From Fervidicola ferrireducens (GTDB lineage: Bacteria > Bacillota > Thermosediminibacteria > Thermosediminibacterales > Thermosediminibacteraceae), in assembly GCF_001562425.1 (NCBI RefSeq), contig NZ_LOED01000011.1, forward strand, positions 1 through 64,000: a stretch of DNA of 64,000 nucleotides. Reading direction: 5' to 3'. The translations under genes were made by a program, and so were the position numbers. The notes below the pieces were generated by a model. It saw nothing but the letters and a program-made list of their open reading frames with translations. It did no database searches and was not told the origin of the DNA. Positions 25,684 to 35,178 of this stretch are shown here, piece after piece. How positions within the stretch are numbered: position 1 is the first letter of the stretch; every line of letters starts with the position of its first letter.

Positions 25684-26310
25684 CTACTCTTTGTTCGGAG
25701 ATGCTATGATCATTTTAATGATATCGCTGGCTAGGTTTTCAGAGTATTCTATTTTCATGCCGGCTCTCAATATATTTTCTACTGTTTTTCTATTTATATT
25801 ATCGCCGATCAAAAACCTCGGCAAGGGATTTAATAAATCCATCAAACGACCGGCCAGCGGCCTTTCGCTCCTTACATGCTCGATAAATAAAATTTTGCCC
25901 CCGGGCTTTGTCACCCTTCGCAGCTCTTTAAGGCCCAGGATAGGCTCCGGAACCGTGCAGAAGACGAAAGTAGATACCACTGTATCGAAGGTATCATCTT
26001 CAAACTGCAGCCTCTGGACATCCATTTCCATTATCTTTACATTTATCCCGAGTTTTTTAGCTCGTTTCCTTGCCCTTCTGAGCATAACAGGGCTGAAATC
26101 TATCGCTGTAATGTCGGCTCCCGCGGGGTAAAATTCCATATTGCTTCCGGTTCCAACACCCACTTCCAAAATCTTGCCTGAGGTTCCATCCCAGAGCCTT
26201 TTCCTCCACTTTCTCAATGTATGCCCGAAAAGGCCTTCTACTACTAAATCATACAAGGGGGCTATCCTTTCAAATCTGTGTTTTATCAATTCTGTCAGCA
26301 ACCTGTCCAT
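25684..26310 (-). CDS. Class I SAM-dependent methyltransferase (UbiE/COQ5-like)
   Basis: A 208-residue methyltransferase. ILEVGVGTGSNMEFY is the SAM-binding motif I, TAIDFSPVMLRRARKRA motif Post-I, and LKELRRVTKPGGKILFIEHV motif III. The phospholipid/quinone methyltransferase branch is closest in feel (FVFCTVPEP), but the substrate cannot be told. Start ATG 26310 on the minus strand, with GGGAG just upstream. It converges with rnfB and stands alone. Confidence 0.85.
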   Translation of the reverse strand: MDRLLTELIKHRFERIAPLYDLVVEGLFGHTLRKWRKRLWDGTSGKILEVGVGTGSNMEFYPAGADITAIDFSPVMLRRARKRAKKLGINVKIMEMDVQRLQFEDDTFDTVVSTFVFCTVPEPILGLKELRRVTKPGGKILFIEHVRSERPLAGRLMDLLNPLPRFLIGDNINRKTVENILRAGMKIEYSENLASDIIKMIIASPNKE

Positions 26311-26386
26311 CAAAAAACTCCCTTATAGTTTCTTGTTTTTTTATCGATTATAAAACTGCTTTTTTTATAGGTCAATATATCTAAGC

Positions 26387-26415
26387 TTGACAAATGATTT
26401 GCGGTTTTATATTAT
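26387..26415 (+). promoter_or_regulatory. SigmaA promoter of the corrinoid methyl-transfer operon
   Basis: TTGACA (26387-26392), 17-bp spacer, TATTAT (26410-26415). Transcription from here starts near 26422, downstream of the first possible ATG-type frame, supporting the TTG start of the corrinoid protein. No cobalamin riboswitch was recognised between promoter and gene. Confidence 0.75.
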
Positions 26416-26467
26416 TATAGTAAACCCTATTATTCATATCAAAATACTAGGAATTGGAGGGTCAAAT

Positions 26468-27130
26468 TTGGAAACCGCAAAGTTATTAAAAACCATTGCG
26501 GATAGCGTTTTAAACATGGATGAAGAAGCTGCAGCAAACTACGTAAAACAAGCACTGGAAGCCGGCATAGATCCAATGGTAATAATCAACGAAGGCCTAA
26601 TAGCTGGAATGAACCAAGCCGGGAAGCTGTTTGAAGAAAATGAGTATTTCGTGCCCGAACTGCTGCTTTGCTCTGACGCTATGTATGCAGGATTAAACGT
26701 GGTAACCCCACATATAAAAAGGGAAGAGAATCTATATTATGGTTCAGTCGTGATCGGCGTTGTGGAAGGAGATACCCATGATATTGGTAAGAATTTGGTA
26801 AAGGTGATGCTGGAAGCCTCGGGTTTTCGCGTATACGACCTGGGCAGGAATGTACCGGCGAAGACCTTTGTTGAGAAGGTAAAGGAAACCAGAGCAGACC
26901 TTCTGTGCCTTTCTACTCTAATGACGACAACCATGGGAGAAATGAAAAAAGTTATTGACTTATTGGAAGAGGAAAAGATCAGAGGTAATGTAAAAGTACT
27001 GGTTGGAGGTGGACCCGTTTCTTCTAGCTTTGCGCGGTCCATCGGTGCGGACGGATACGGTGAAAATGCTGCAGGGGCTGTAAGGGTTGCAAAAGAAGTG
27101 CTTGGCATACCTCAGACAAGGGCGTCGTAA
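26468..27130 (+). CDS. Corrinoid (B12-binding) methyl-carrier protein, MtaC/MtbC-like
   Basis: A 220-residue methyl carrier. Residues 1-85 form the helical cap domain of methyl-transfer corrinoid proteins (EENEYFVPELLLCSDAMYAG). The B12 domain follows with GDTHDIGKNLV, whose histidine is the lower cobalt ligand, then LSTLMTTTMGEM and VGGGPV. It would carry a methyl group between a substrate methyltransferase and an MtaA-type enzyme. TTG 26468 is chosen because GGAGG is 6 bases away and the promoter lies just upstream. First gene of the operon. Confidence 0.92.
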   Translation: METAKLLKTIADSVLNMDEEAAANYVKQALEAGIDPMVIINEGLIAGMNQAGKLFEENEYFVPELLLCSDAMYAGLNVVTPHIKREENLYYGSVVIGVVEGDTHDIGKNLVKVMLEASGFRVYDLGRNVPAKTFVEKVKETRADLLCLSTLMTTTMGEMKKVIDLLEEEKIRGNVKVLVGGGPVSSSFARSIGADGYGENAAGAVRVAKEVLGIPQTRAS

Positions 27131-27141
27131 GGGGGATAACT

Positions 27142-28170
27142 ATGGCTCTCAGCGAAAAGACCAGGCTCATAAACGTGCTGGAAGGCAAACCGGTAGACCG
27201 GGTGCCAGTCATATGCCCCGGAGGTATGATGAATATGGCAGTCCTCGAGGTAATGATGGCGACAGGGTACGCATGGCCGAAAGCCCATCTTTACCCCAAG
27301 GATATGGCGATGCTTTCCCTGGGGGTGAGGGATCTCGCGGAGATTGAAAATGTGGGAGTACCCTTTTGTATGACTGTCGAAGCGGAAGCGATGGGTGCGC
27401 AAATTGATATCGGCACCGAAACAACAGAACCGCGGGTAGCAAGTTATCCAATTCAGCAAATTGAAGAATGGGAAAAGTTACCTTCACTGACTGAAAACCA
27501 TTACAGAGTTTCGGTGGTTCTGGAGGCAATAAGCATACTGAAGGAGAGATGCCCGGAAACCCCAGTGATAGGAAACATTACCGGGCCCATAAGCCTTGCC
27601 ACATCCTTGATTGAACCAATGGTGTTTTTCAGAGCCCTCAGGAGAAAACCAAAAGTCGCTCTTGATTTTCTCGATTTTGTCACCGAAAACTTGATAGTCT
27701 TTGCCAGAGCAATGCTCAAAGCTGGGGCGGATATAATAAACATCGCTGACCCCAGCGGTACCGGTGAAATCCTGGGCCCCGAGACTTTTTCAGAAGCTGT
27801 GGTGCCTTACCTCAACAAAATTACCGAGGCTATCCATGCTTCCTCAGGATACGCTATTGTGCACATCTGTGGTCGCTTATCGCCGGTGCTTCCCGAGCTT
27901 AAAAAATTAGAAGCGCCGGTTTTGAGCATCGACGCCGTTACCGCACTTCGGAAGGTGAAGGAAAACCTTCCCGAAAAGGTGATCATGGGAAACGTAAGCA
28001 CTTACCTTCTGGGAAAAGCGGATCCTCAGAAGGTAGCTAAAGCTGCAAAAATGTCAATCAAACAGGGGGCTGGCATTTTAGCTCCTGCTTGCGGCATAAG
28101 TCCTCTAACGCCCTTGGAAAACATACGGGCAATGGCAAGGGTGGTGAAAGGAGATTACGGTGATTGCTAA
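27142..28170 (+). CDS. Uroporphyrinogen decarboxylase-like methyltransferase (MtaA/CmuA type)
   Basis: A 342-residue protein of the URO-D superfamily, methyltransferase branch. The N-terminus (TRLINVLEGKPVDRVPVICP) is typical of MtaA/MtbA. VHICGRLSPVL contains the His-x-Cys zinc ligands and APACGIS the third cysteine. Such enzymes move methyl groups from corrinoid proteins to coenzyme M or, in bacteria, to tetrahydrofolate. It lies 11 bp after the corrinoid protein and overlaps the next gene. Confidence 0.88.
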   Translation: MALSEKTRLINVLEGKPVDRVPVICPGGMMNMAVLEVMMATGYAWPKAHLYPKDMAMLSLGVRDLAEIENVGVPFCMTVEAEAMGAQIDIGTETTEPRVASYPIQQIEEWEKLPSLTENHYRVSVVLEAISILKERCPETPVIGNITGPISLATSLIEPMVFFRALRRKPKVALDFLDFVTENLIVFARAMLKAGADIINIADPSGTGEILGPETFSEAVVPYLNKITEAIHASSGYAIVHICGRLSPVLPELKKLEAPVLSIDAVTALRKVKENLPEKVIMGNVSTYLLGKADPQKVAKAAKMSIKQGAGILAPACGISPLTPLENIRAMARVVKGDYGDC

Positions 28171-29175
28171 AAAAGACAGGGTAAAGGCCGCTTTAGAAGG
28201 CCGGCTCCTTGACATGCCTCCCTGCGGTGAAATAGCTCTGATGGACCTATCTTTCGAGAAAAGGATGGAATTGCTCGGCGCTTTAAGAGCCGATTTGGTA
28301 GTGGTGCACCTTTACCCCGATTTCCCGGGAAATGAGAGATTCTACGCCGGTCTTGACGAGCTGAAATATTATAATATTATATAGAGCATACGGATTATTT
28401 TGTAATTGCTGGCCTGCCGGGGCTTTTCTGGCAGAGCATCGAAGAGATATCTCTTGAAGTGGCGGTCCGGCTGATTAAAAAAGTCCCGGAAAAATACTAC
28501 CGGCTCCTGAAAAATATAAGAAAGTGGCGAGAAATGGTTTTGGAACGATTGGAAACCCTTGGTGTTGACGGGGTCTTCATTTTAGATGATTTGGCGGGGA
28601 AAAATGGGCCATTTATTTCGCCCGGTGATCTCAGGAAATTCATATTGCCTGAACTTGAGGAGCTTATCCGAATGGTAAAACAGATGGGCAAACCAATTTT
28701 TTTCCATTCCGACGGGAATATAAAACCCATTCTAGCGGATTTAATTGACCTGGGGGTTGACGTGATTCACGGGTTTGACGGGATGGATCTTGCAGGCTTA
28801 AAAGAGGTAAGGGAAATAATCGACGGCAAAGCGGCCTTTATGGGCAATTTTAGCCTGCACTTTAAAAATGATGACATAAAATCTTTGCTGGCAAACTTGA
28901 AAAGTGTGGCAGAACTTTTTGAAAAAACCGGCTACATCTTTTCTAGTGACGGCGGTTTTACACCCGGTGCCATTGAAAATCTGGTTTTACTTTACCAATA
29001 TTTTCACCAGTGCTGGGAGGGGAAAAATGCTCGACGCACTTGTAACCGTAAGGCCTCATGGCATGAAAATAAAGGCAAGGGCTGGAGAAAACCTTATGGA
29101 CGTGTTACGACGGGCCGGAGTGAAGATGGATTTTCCCTGCGGAGGGTGCGGAGCTTGCGGCAAATGCCGGGTTAA
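28160..29175 (+). pseudogene. Second URO-D/MtaA-like methyltransferase, frameshifted
   Basis: From GTG 28160 the frame encodes an MtaA-like start (KDRVKAALEGRLLDMPPCGE) and stops at TAG 28382-28384 after about 74 residues. From the GAG at 28384 another frame continues seamlessly (EHTDYFVIAGLPGLFWQSIE) through ILDDLAGKNGPFISP, FFHSDGNIKPIL and SSDGGFTPGAI. The break falls in an AT-repeat tract (28368-28383), where one missing base would explain it. The second frame runs on 149 bp into the next gene with unrelated-looking residues, so its original stop may also be lost. A product could arise only by slippage. Confidence 0.75.
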
Positions 29176-30441
29176 AATAATTTCAAAGGCAGAGCCACCA
29201 AAGGAGGAAGAGATAAAGCACATACCGGAATCTGAATTGAAGGAAGGTATACGTCTCGCCTGCCTTTTTAAGGTGAACTCCGACGTAGAACTGGAAGTGG
29301 CTTTCAAGGAAGAGGAGGCTAAAGTTTTAGAGCAAGGCATTATGACTAGTTTTGACATAGATCCGCCGGTAAAAAAGCGGCGGTTTTTAATAGAAAGTTC
29401 GCTAAAAACTTTGCCATTGGAAGATCAGCTGACCAGGGCAGTGGGTTTTCCAATAGAGCCTGAGTGCAGGCTGGAAGTGCTGCGGTTACTATCCCGGCGC
29501 TCGTCTGAAGAGGGGACGGCAGTAATAAAAAATGGCAGGATAGTCGGTATTGAAGACGGCGATACTACCGGCGAAATTTACGGTGCTGCCATAGATATAG
29601 GCACCACTACTGTAGTTCTGTCTCTGATAGATATGATAACAGGAAAAGAGCTTGCCGTGGTCTCCGCCCTAAATCCCCAGAAGGAATTTGGCCAGGATGT
29701 GCTGTCCCGCATTTCCCACGCAAAATGGTGGCATGTTCATGTGCTGCAGGACCTGCTCTAGAAGGGGTCAACATAAGCTGCGGCATGAGAGCAGCAAGCG
29801 GTGCCATCGATGAAGTGAAAATAGAAGATGATGTATTTGTAAGGACCATTGGCGATGAAAGACCCAAGGGAATATGCGGTAGCGGCATAGTAGACCTGGT
29901 GGCGGAACTTTTAAAGGTCGGTTTTGTAGAACAAAGCGGCAGAATGCTGCCTCCGGCTAAAGCGCAAAAAATCATAAGAGAAGATTTGGCTCGCCGCTTG
30001 GTTGAAAAAGGAACGTCCATAGCTTTTGTGGTGGCCTACGGCGGAGAGCATGGGGATGATGTTTATATAACAGCCCGGGATATCCGCCAGGTTCAGCTGG
30101 CTAAAGGGGCCGTTTGGGCGGGTATAAGGGCTCTCCTTAAGGAGAAAAGACTTTCGTCCAATGATATAGACCGGGTTTACGTGGCAGGAGCTTTTGGAGC
30201 TCACCTTCGCCCTCAAAGTCTTTCCCGAATCGGGATGATAGCTGCTGAATGGGAAGAGCGCCTGGTTTTTGCCGGAAACACCTCTAAAGGTGGAGCTTTA
30301 ATGTGCCTGCTTTCGAGATCGGTGAGAGAAGAAGCAGAGAGGATAGCGCAAAAGGTAAGGTGCCTTGAACTTTCCACTTTGGAAGGGTTTGACCGCCTTT
30401 TTGCGGATAGCTTGAGATTTCCGGAAGGAGATAGGCCATGA
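29027..30441 (+). pseudogene. ASKHA/RACE-type corrinoid reactivation protein, internally deleted
   Basis: ATG 29027 begins a 2Fe-2S ferredoxin domain (FPCGGCGACGKCRVKI), a linker, and the first half of an actin-like ATPase (GAAIDIGTTTVVLSLIDM, then QDVLSRISHA), stopping at 29761. In another frame from about 29725 the second half appears: ACSCAAGPALEGVNI, GICGSGIVDLVAEL and VYVAGAFGAHLRPQ, to 30441. The intervening part, normally well over 100 residues, is missing, so the gene has a deletion with change of frame. Intact relatives use ATP to re-reduce inactive Co(II) corrinoids, which the operon would need. Confidence 0.8.
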
Positions 30442-31445
30442 ACGGGAAACAAAGAGTTTTTAAAATGTTAAAGGGCGAGCGCATTCGGGCTTGCTCCGTT
30501 TTTGCTACCGAGTTCTGGGCTTTAAACCGGCGGGGCTACAGTTTAAAAAAGTTTTTGGAAGACCCCGATGGGATGTTGCCCTTGATTGTCCAAGAAGCCC
30601 AAAGTATCGATTCCGACATATTTTTCTTCTTGGCAGGGTTGACCTGCCTTCCTATGTTGGCCCTGGGTGCGAGGTATGAATTTCCCGAAAAGGGGGCGCC
30701 CTATTCCGAAACACCTATTGTAAGAGACCCGGGTGACCTTGAAGACCTCGACCTTGGGAAAATAGCCGTGGATGAGAGGGTGAAAAAAATCTGGGAAGTG
30801 GCGAGAAAATTAAGCCGGATTTTAAAAGACAAAGTGGTAGCAGTAAACGTAAGGGCGCCCTTTACCCAGGCGGCTCAGATGGTGGAGCCAGAAAATTTCA
30901 TGAGGCTTTTGCATAAAGATGAAAAATACGTATTTGAACTCATTGAAAAATCAACTGAAATATTTATGGCATACGGGCTTCCATTTATCGAAAACGGAGT
31001 GGAAATGATCTATATTTCGGACCCCACTGCTTCGGGCGACCTTATATCCCGCAAGCACTTTGAAAAATACGTTTTACCTACCCTCAAAAAGGTAGTGTCG
31101 GTTATAAGAGAAAAAGGGGTTCCCGTGCTGCTTCACATCTGCGGGGATATCGGCGACCGCTTGGACCTTATCAGGGAAATCGGCCCGGACATAATGTCGG
31201 TCGACCACAAGGTGGACTTGCAAAAGGCCGGTGAGGTCTTGGGCGAGGAGATTTGCCTTGCCGGCAATGTGGACCCGTCAGAGGTAATGGAATACGGAAG
31301 CATGGAGGAAGTTGAAAGGAAGGCGCAAGAATGCATTGAGAAGGCCGGGAATCGAAAGTTTTTGCTCTTGCCAGGATGCGAGATTTCTCCTAATACACCG
31401 ATAGAAAATATAAAGACATTCCTGACAGTCGGTCATGGTGCATAA
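30438..31445 (+). CDS. Third URO-D/MtaA-like methyltransferase
   Basis: A 335-residue intact URO-D-like protein. It has the family start (NGKQRVFKMLKGERIRACSV), VNVRAPFTQAAQMVEP, LLHICGDIGDRL with the His-x-Cys zinc motif, LAGNVDPSEVM and LLPGCEISPNTP. It overlaps the broken reactivase gene by 4 bp. Its role beside the first MtaA-like protein is unclear: one may deliver methyl groups to the corrinoid, the other remove them. No MtaB- or MttB-type substrate methyltransferase is present. Confidence 0.85.
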   Translation: MNGKQRVFKMLKGERIRACSVFATEFWALNRRGYSLKKFLEDPDGMLPLIVQEAQSIDSDIFFFLAGLTCLPMLALGARYEFPEKGAPYSETPIVRDPGDLEDLDLGKIAVDERVKKIWEVARKLSRILKDKVVAVNVRAPFTQAAQMVEPENFMRLLHKDEKYVFELIEKSTEIFMAYGLPFIENGVEMIYISDPTASGDLISRKHFEKYVLPTLKKVVSVIREKGVPVLLHICGDIGDRLDLIREIGPDIMSVDHKVDLQKAGEVLGEEICLAGNVDPSEVMEYGSMEEVERKAQECIEKAGNRKFLLLPGCEISPNTPIENIKTFLTVGHGA

Positions 31446-31474
31446 AAAATTGCATTATAGGGGAGGTAATGGAA

Positions 31475-32404
31475 ATGGTAGGACCGGTAGTCGACGATAT
31501 AAAACAGCTCATAGGCAATACTCCTCTCTTAAGGATAACCCGTTTTCCAATTCCAGAAGGGATCAACATATACGCCAAGCTGGAGTACTTTAACCCGGGG
31601 GGAAGTGTGAAGGATCGGATAGGCATTTTTATGTTGGACGAAGCTGAAAAGGCGGGGGTTTTAAAGCCGGGTGGAACCATAATAGAGCCTACCGCGGGAA
31701 ACACCGGTATTGGTCTTGCAATGGCCGCGCTGGGCAGGGGTTACAGGATTATATTTGTAGTGCCGGAAAAATTCTCCGTAGAAAAGCAGGAGCTTATGAA
31801 AGCCCTGGGTGCGGAAATTGTTCACACACCTACTGAGGCGGGCATGGAAGGCGCTATTGAGAAAGCCCTGGAACTAAGCCGACAAATAGACGGAGCCTTT
31901 ATACCAAACCAATTCGAAAATATGGCAAACCCCATGGCTCACTACAAAACAACGGGTCCTGAGATTTACGAGCAGCTTGGGGGGAAGATAGACTATTTTG
32001 TGGCCGGGGTAGGGAGCGGCGGCACCTTTTCCGGTGTGGCCCGGTACCTCAAAGAGAAAAAACCGGCGATAAAAGCCGTAGCTGTAGAGCCCGAAGGTTC
32101 GATTTTGGGTGGAGGTCCGAAAGGACCGCATAAGACCGAGGGAATCGGTGTTGAATTTATACCGAAAACGCTGGATGTGAGCTTAATCGATGAAGTGGTC
32201 ACTGTAATGGACGAAGATGCCTTTGAAATGGTGAAGGAACTCGCCCGCAGGGAGGGAGTGCTGGTGGGCAGTTCCTCGGGGGCGGCCTTTTTTGCGGCAT
32301 ATCAGATCGCGAAAAAAATAAAAGGTCCGGCCAATATCGTTACTATATTTCCCGATGGCAGCGAGAGGTACCTGAGCAAGAAAATTTACCAGGGGGGAAT
32401 TTAA
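31475..32404 (+). CDS. PLP-dependent cysteine synthase / cystathionine beta-synthase family (MccA-like)
   Basis: A 309-residue fold-type II PLP enzyme. [11 protein letters not shown] includes the PLP lysine K46, [13 protein letters not shown] binds the substrate carboxylate, and GSGGTFSGVARYL binds phosphate. Alone it could be an O-acetylserine sulfhydrylase, but the 3-bp spacing to a cystathionine gamma-lyase-like gene suggests reverse transsulfuration (MccA cystathionine beta-synthase). ATG 31475 fits GGGAGGT (31461-31467) better than ATG 31469. A second paralogue (cysK) lies at 44909. Confidence 0.85.
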   Translation: MVGPVVDDIKQLIGNTPLLRITRFPIPEGINIYAKLEYFNPGGSVKDRIGIFMLDEAEKAGVLKPGGTIIEPTAGNTGIGLAMAALGRGYRIIFVVPEKFSVEKQELMKALGAEIVHTPTEAGMEGAIEKALELSRQIDGAFIPNQFENMANPMAHYKTTGPEIYEQLGGKIDYFVAGVGSGGTFSGVARYLKEKKPAIKAVAVEPEGSILGGGPKGPHKTEGIGVEFIPKTLDVSLIDEVVTVMDEDAFEMVKELARREGVLVGSSSGAAFFAAYQIAKKIKGPANIVTIFPDGSERYLSKKIYQGGI

Positions 32405-32406
32405 CC

Positions 32407-33555
32407 GTGAAGCCCGATACAAAAGTTCTCCATACGGGTTTCGAAATGGATGTAAGGACCGGGGCTGTAAGCTATCCGATTTATCAGACCTCAACTTACA
32501 GGCAGGAAGGTCCAGGGGTACACATGGGGTACGAATATTCCCGCACTGGGAATCCGACTCGAGAGGCTGTGGAAAACATAATAGCGAGCCTTGAGGAAGG
32601 TATAAGGGGATTTGCCTTTTCTTCAGGAATGGCCGCCATATCGGCGGTACTATCGCTTTTTTCTGCAGGAGATCACCTGGTGGTCTCGGAGGACGTCTAC
32701 GGAGGGACCTACCGGGTGTTGAGCAAAGTCTTTTCCAGGGCGGGCATTGAGGTTTCATACGTGGATACCTCGGAGGTAGCAAATATAGAAAAAGCAATCA
32801 AGGAAAATACACGGGCTGTATTTATTGAAACGCCTACCAATCCCCTGCTCAGGATAACCGACATAAAAGCCGTGGCCCAATTGTGCAAAGACCGGGAGCT
32901 TTTGCTCGTCGTCGACAACACTTTCATGACGCCTTATTGGCAAAAACCACTCGCGCTGGGGGCCGATATTGTGATCCACAGCGCCACAAAATATCTTGGC
33001 GGGCACAGCGACGTAGTGGCAGGCCTTGTGGCAGTGAAGGACCCTGACCTAGGGGAAAAGCTTCACTTCATCCAAAATTCCACCGGCGGCGTTCTAGGCC
33101 CCTTCGATTCGTGGCTTTTGATGAGAGGGATAAAGACGCTGGGAATCCGGATGGAGCGTCATGAAAAGAATGCAAACGAACTTGCCCGCTGGCTTGGTAC
33201 CCTCCCGCAAGTAAAAAAAGTGTATTACCCGGGCCTTCCTGAGCACCCGGGCCATGAAATTCACAAAAATCAGGCCGGCGGGTTCGGCGGCATGATTTCC
33301 TTCGAGCTGGAATCGGGAGAAGTGGCCGAACGGATGGTGCGAAAATTAAAACTCATAACCCTGGCAGAAAGTCTTGGAGCTGTCGAGAGCCTTATAAGCA
33401 TACCGTCTCTTATGACCCATGCCTCGATACCCGAAGAGGAGCGCGTGAAGCGGGGTATAAAAAACAGCCTGGTGCGGCTTTCTGTCGGCATAGAAAACGT
33501 GGACGATTTGAAAGAAGATATCCTGACGGCGATCCAACAAGCGGGAAATTTGTGA
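32407..33555 (+). CDS. Cystathionine gamma-synthase/lyase family PLP enzyme (MetB/MccB-like)
   Basis: A 382-residue fold-type I PLP enzyme of the Cys/Met metabolism family. SATKYLGGHSDVVAG contains the PLP lysine K195; YEYSRTGNPTREAVE and FSSGMAAISAVLSLF are typical. GTG start, 2 bp after the upstream gene. It either makes cystathionine from an activated homoserine (MetB) or cleaves it to cysteine (MccB); pairing with an MccA-like enzyme favours the latter. Sequence alone does not decide. Confidence 0.9.
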   Translation: MKPDTKVLHTGFEMDVRTGAVSYPIYQTSTYRQEGPGVHMGYEYSRTGNPTREAVENIIASLEEGIRGFAFSSGMAAISAVLSLFSAGDHLVVSEDVYGGTYRVLSKVFSRAGIEVSYVDTSEVANIEKAIKENTRAVFIETPTNPLLRITDIKAVAQLCKDRELLLVVDNTFMTPYWQKPLALGADIVIHSATKYLGGHSDVVAGLVAVKDPDLGEKLHFIQNSTGGVLGPFDSWLLMRGIKTLGIRMERHEKNANELARWLGTLPQVKKVYYPGLPEHPGHEIHKNQAGGFGGMISFELESGEVAERMVRKLKLITLAESLGAVESLISIPSLMTHASIPEEERVKRGIKNSLVRLSVGIENVDDLKEDILTAIQQAGNL

Positions 33556-33583
33556 GGATTTTATGAGAATGCTCTATGCATAA

Positions 33584-33648
33584 TTGACACTGAGAGGTAA
33601 ATGTTATAAAATAAATGTAGCAGATAACCATTACCCCGTATAGGTATA
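33584..33648 (+). promoter_or_regulatory. Promoter plus CsoR-like operator of the DUF2933-ccdA-lgt operon
   Basis: TTGACA (33584-33589), 17-bp spacer, TAAAAT (33607-33612). Downstream lies TACCCCGTATAGGTATA (33632-33648), a degenerate copy of the palindrome TATACCCC-N-GGGGTATA seen three more times in this island. Confidence 0.6.
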
Positions 33649-33663
33649 CAGAGGAGGGAACTT

Positions 33664-33921
33664 ATGAACAAAAACAATAGGGGGCTCCTTCACGGTTTTT
33701 TAATGGCACTCGGCTGCGTTTTTATGATCGTGGCGGTTGCACTTTTGGCGAGGAGGTTCGGAACAGCCGGAAATATTCTAAGTTACGCGCTTGTATTGCT
33801 GTGCCCGCTGATGCACGTATTCATGATGCTGGGCATGCACGGCGGCCATGGCAAACACGCGGGCCACGAGGACGAAAGACTAAATAGAGATAAAGTAGAA
33901 GGGCTGAAGGAAAATGCATAA
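33664..33921 (+). CDS. Small membrane protein with His-rich tail, DUF2933-like
   Basis: An 85-residue protein with two hydrophobic segments (about 8-29 and 38-59), then a histidine/glycine-rich stretch (MHGGHGKHAGHE). This resembles DUF2933, small proteins found near copper and heavy-metal genes. The histidines may bind metal. GAGGAGGGA precedes ATG 33664. First gene behind a CsoR-like operator, and it overlaps the next gene by 8 bp. Confidence 0.65.
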   Translation: MNKNNRGLLHGFLMALGCVFMIVAVALLARRFGTAGNILSYALVLLCPLMHVFMMLGMHGGHGKHAGHEDERLNRDKVEGLKENA

Positions 33922-34414
33922 ATACGGCACGTGGTTAGTTGCCTTCGCTGCGATTCTTGCGGCATTAGCTTTTTTTTATATTAAAAATGGATTAACCGAA
34001 TCAAAACCCTTACCCGAAGAAGATCCGCTGGAAGGTATATCCGAGAGTCAGCTCTTTACCATAACCCGGCGCACAGAAGGAGGTGCCGTGACCGTCGATG
34101 TGGCTTTCCTGAATATACTGAAACCCGATGAGAAGGATCTGCTCTTTTACATCGCTTTAAATACCCACACCGTAGATCTGACTTCTTACGAAATTGAAAA
34201 ACTAGCAGTCCTGACTAACGGCAAGACAACCGTAGAAGATGGATTTAAATGGGAGCCTATCCAAGACGACGGACATCACCGGAGCGGAATTTTAAGGGTT
34301 AAAAACAATGGCATCTTTGACAGAAATACCGATTATATTGAGTTGAACCTCAGGGGTATTGCAGGAGTGCCGGACAGGAAGTACCGGTGGGATAAAACAG
34401 ACTGGGGAAGGTAG
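33914..34414 (+). CDS. Exported or membrane-anchored protein, unknown family
   Basis: A 166-residue protein with one N-terminal hydrophobic segment (TWLVAFAAILAALAFFYI), then a probably extracytoplasmic beta-rich domain: LFTITRRTEGGAVTVDVAFL, LLFYIALNTHTVDL and RKYRWDKTDWGR. I do not recognise the family. Sitting between a His-rich membrane protein and CcdA in a metal-controlled operon, it may act in metal or thiol handling at the cell surface. Confidence 0.6.
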   Translation: MHKYGTWLVAFAAILAALAFFYIKNGLTESKPLPEEDPLEGISESQLFTITRRTEGGAVTVDVAFLNILKPDEKDLLFYIALNTHTVDLTSYEIEKLAVLTNGKTTVEDGFKWEPIQDDGHHRSGILRVKNNGIFDRNTDYIELNLRGIAGVPDRKYRWDKTDWGR

Positions 34415-34423
34415 AGTAACCAC

Positions 34424-35164
34424 ATGAGTTCGCTGATTGCTTTATACGGCTTGTCCTTTCTGGGGGGACTTTTATCCTTTTTCTCCCCGTGCCTTATTCC
34501 CATGGTGACTGTGTATTTTTCGATCATCACCGGAATGAGCGTAGAAGACCTAAAATCGGTTCGATCCAGACGTCTGAAGAAAAAAATATTAGCAAATACC
34601 CTCTTTTTTATAGCTGCCTTTACGCTGGTGTTCACTCTTGCCGGTGGGGCATCTAGTACAATCGGGAGTTTGATAAAGGAAAATATAAGAGTCTTAAATG
34701 TTTTGGGCGGTGCGTTTATTGTTTTAGTTGGTCTTAGAATGCTCGGCCCAACAAATATGCCGTCCTTTCATATTAACCACAAACTCTTAAACCTGAAACT
34801 ACCACCCCTTGGCTATTTGCGGGCATTCCTGGTAGGAATATTTTTTGCCGTAGCCTGTTCCCACTGTATAGGACCAACTCTCTATTCGTTTTTGATGCTG
34901 GCGGGGACTATGACCGCCGCAGGCCAGGGAATGATGCTGATGTTTATCTTTTCTATAGGACTTGCAATACCCTATCTTGTCCTGGCTCTGGCCTTTGAAA
35001 AGTACTTTGATAAATTGAAGGCTTTTATGAAGACTAGAATCCCGCAGATAGTACTGGGGGTTACAATGGTAGTTTTGGGAATTGCCATATTGACCGGAAA
35101 CTTTACGAAAATAACGAGAATTTTGTACGAGATTTTGCCGTATAAATTGCCCTTCGGCATGTGA
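34424..35164 (+). CDS. ccdA: CcdA/DsbD-type thiol-disulfide membrane transporter
   Basis: A 246-residue membrane protein with six or seven hydrophobic segments. FFSPCLIPM (C near residue 24) and ACSHCIGPT (near 144) supply the paired redox cysteines of CcdA/DsbD. It carries reducing equivalents from cytoplasmic thioredoxin to extracytoplasmic thiols. Here it accompanies metal-binding proteins and may keep their cysteines reduced, rather than serve cytochrome c, for which no genes are visible. Confidence 0.87.
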   Translation: MSSLIALYGLSFLGGLLSFFSPCLIPMVTVYFSIITGMSVEDLKSVRSRRLKKKILANTLFFIAAFTLVFTLAGGASSTIGSLIKENIRVLNVLGGAFIVLVGLRMLGPTNMPSFHINHKLLNLKLPPLGYLRAFLVGIFFAVACSHCIGPTLYSFLMLAGTMTAAGQGMMLMFIFSIGLAIPYLVLALAFEKYFDKLKAFMKTRIPQIVLGVTMVVLGIAILTGNFTKITRILYEILPYKLPFGM

Positions 35165-35178
35165 AAAGAGGGGTATAA

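Noticed and set aside
25667-26131. 154-codon plus-strand frame opposite the methyltransferase
   Set aside because: It is the complement of a well-conserved SAM methyltransferase and reads as serine- and phenylalanine-rich shadow.
26416-26467. Cobalamin riboswitch ahead of the corrinoid protein
   Set aside because: The leader is only about 45 nt and lacks the B12 box; too short to fold one.
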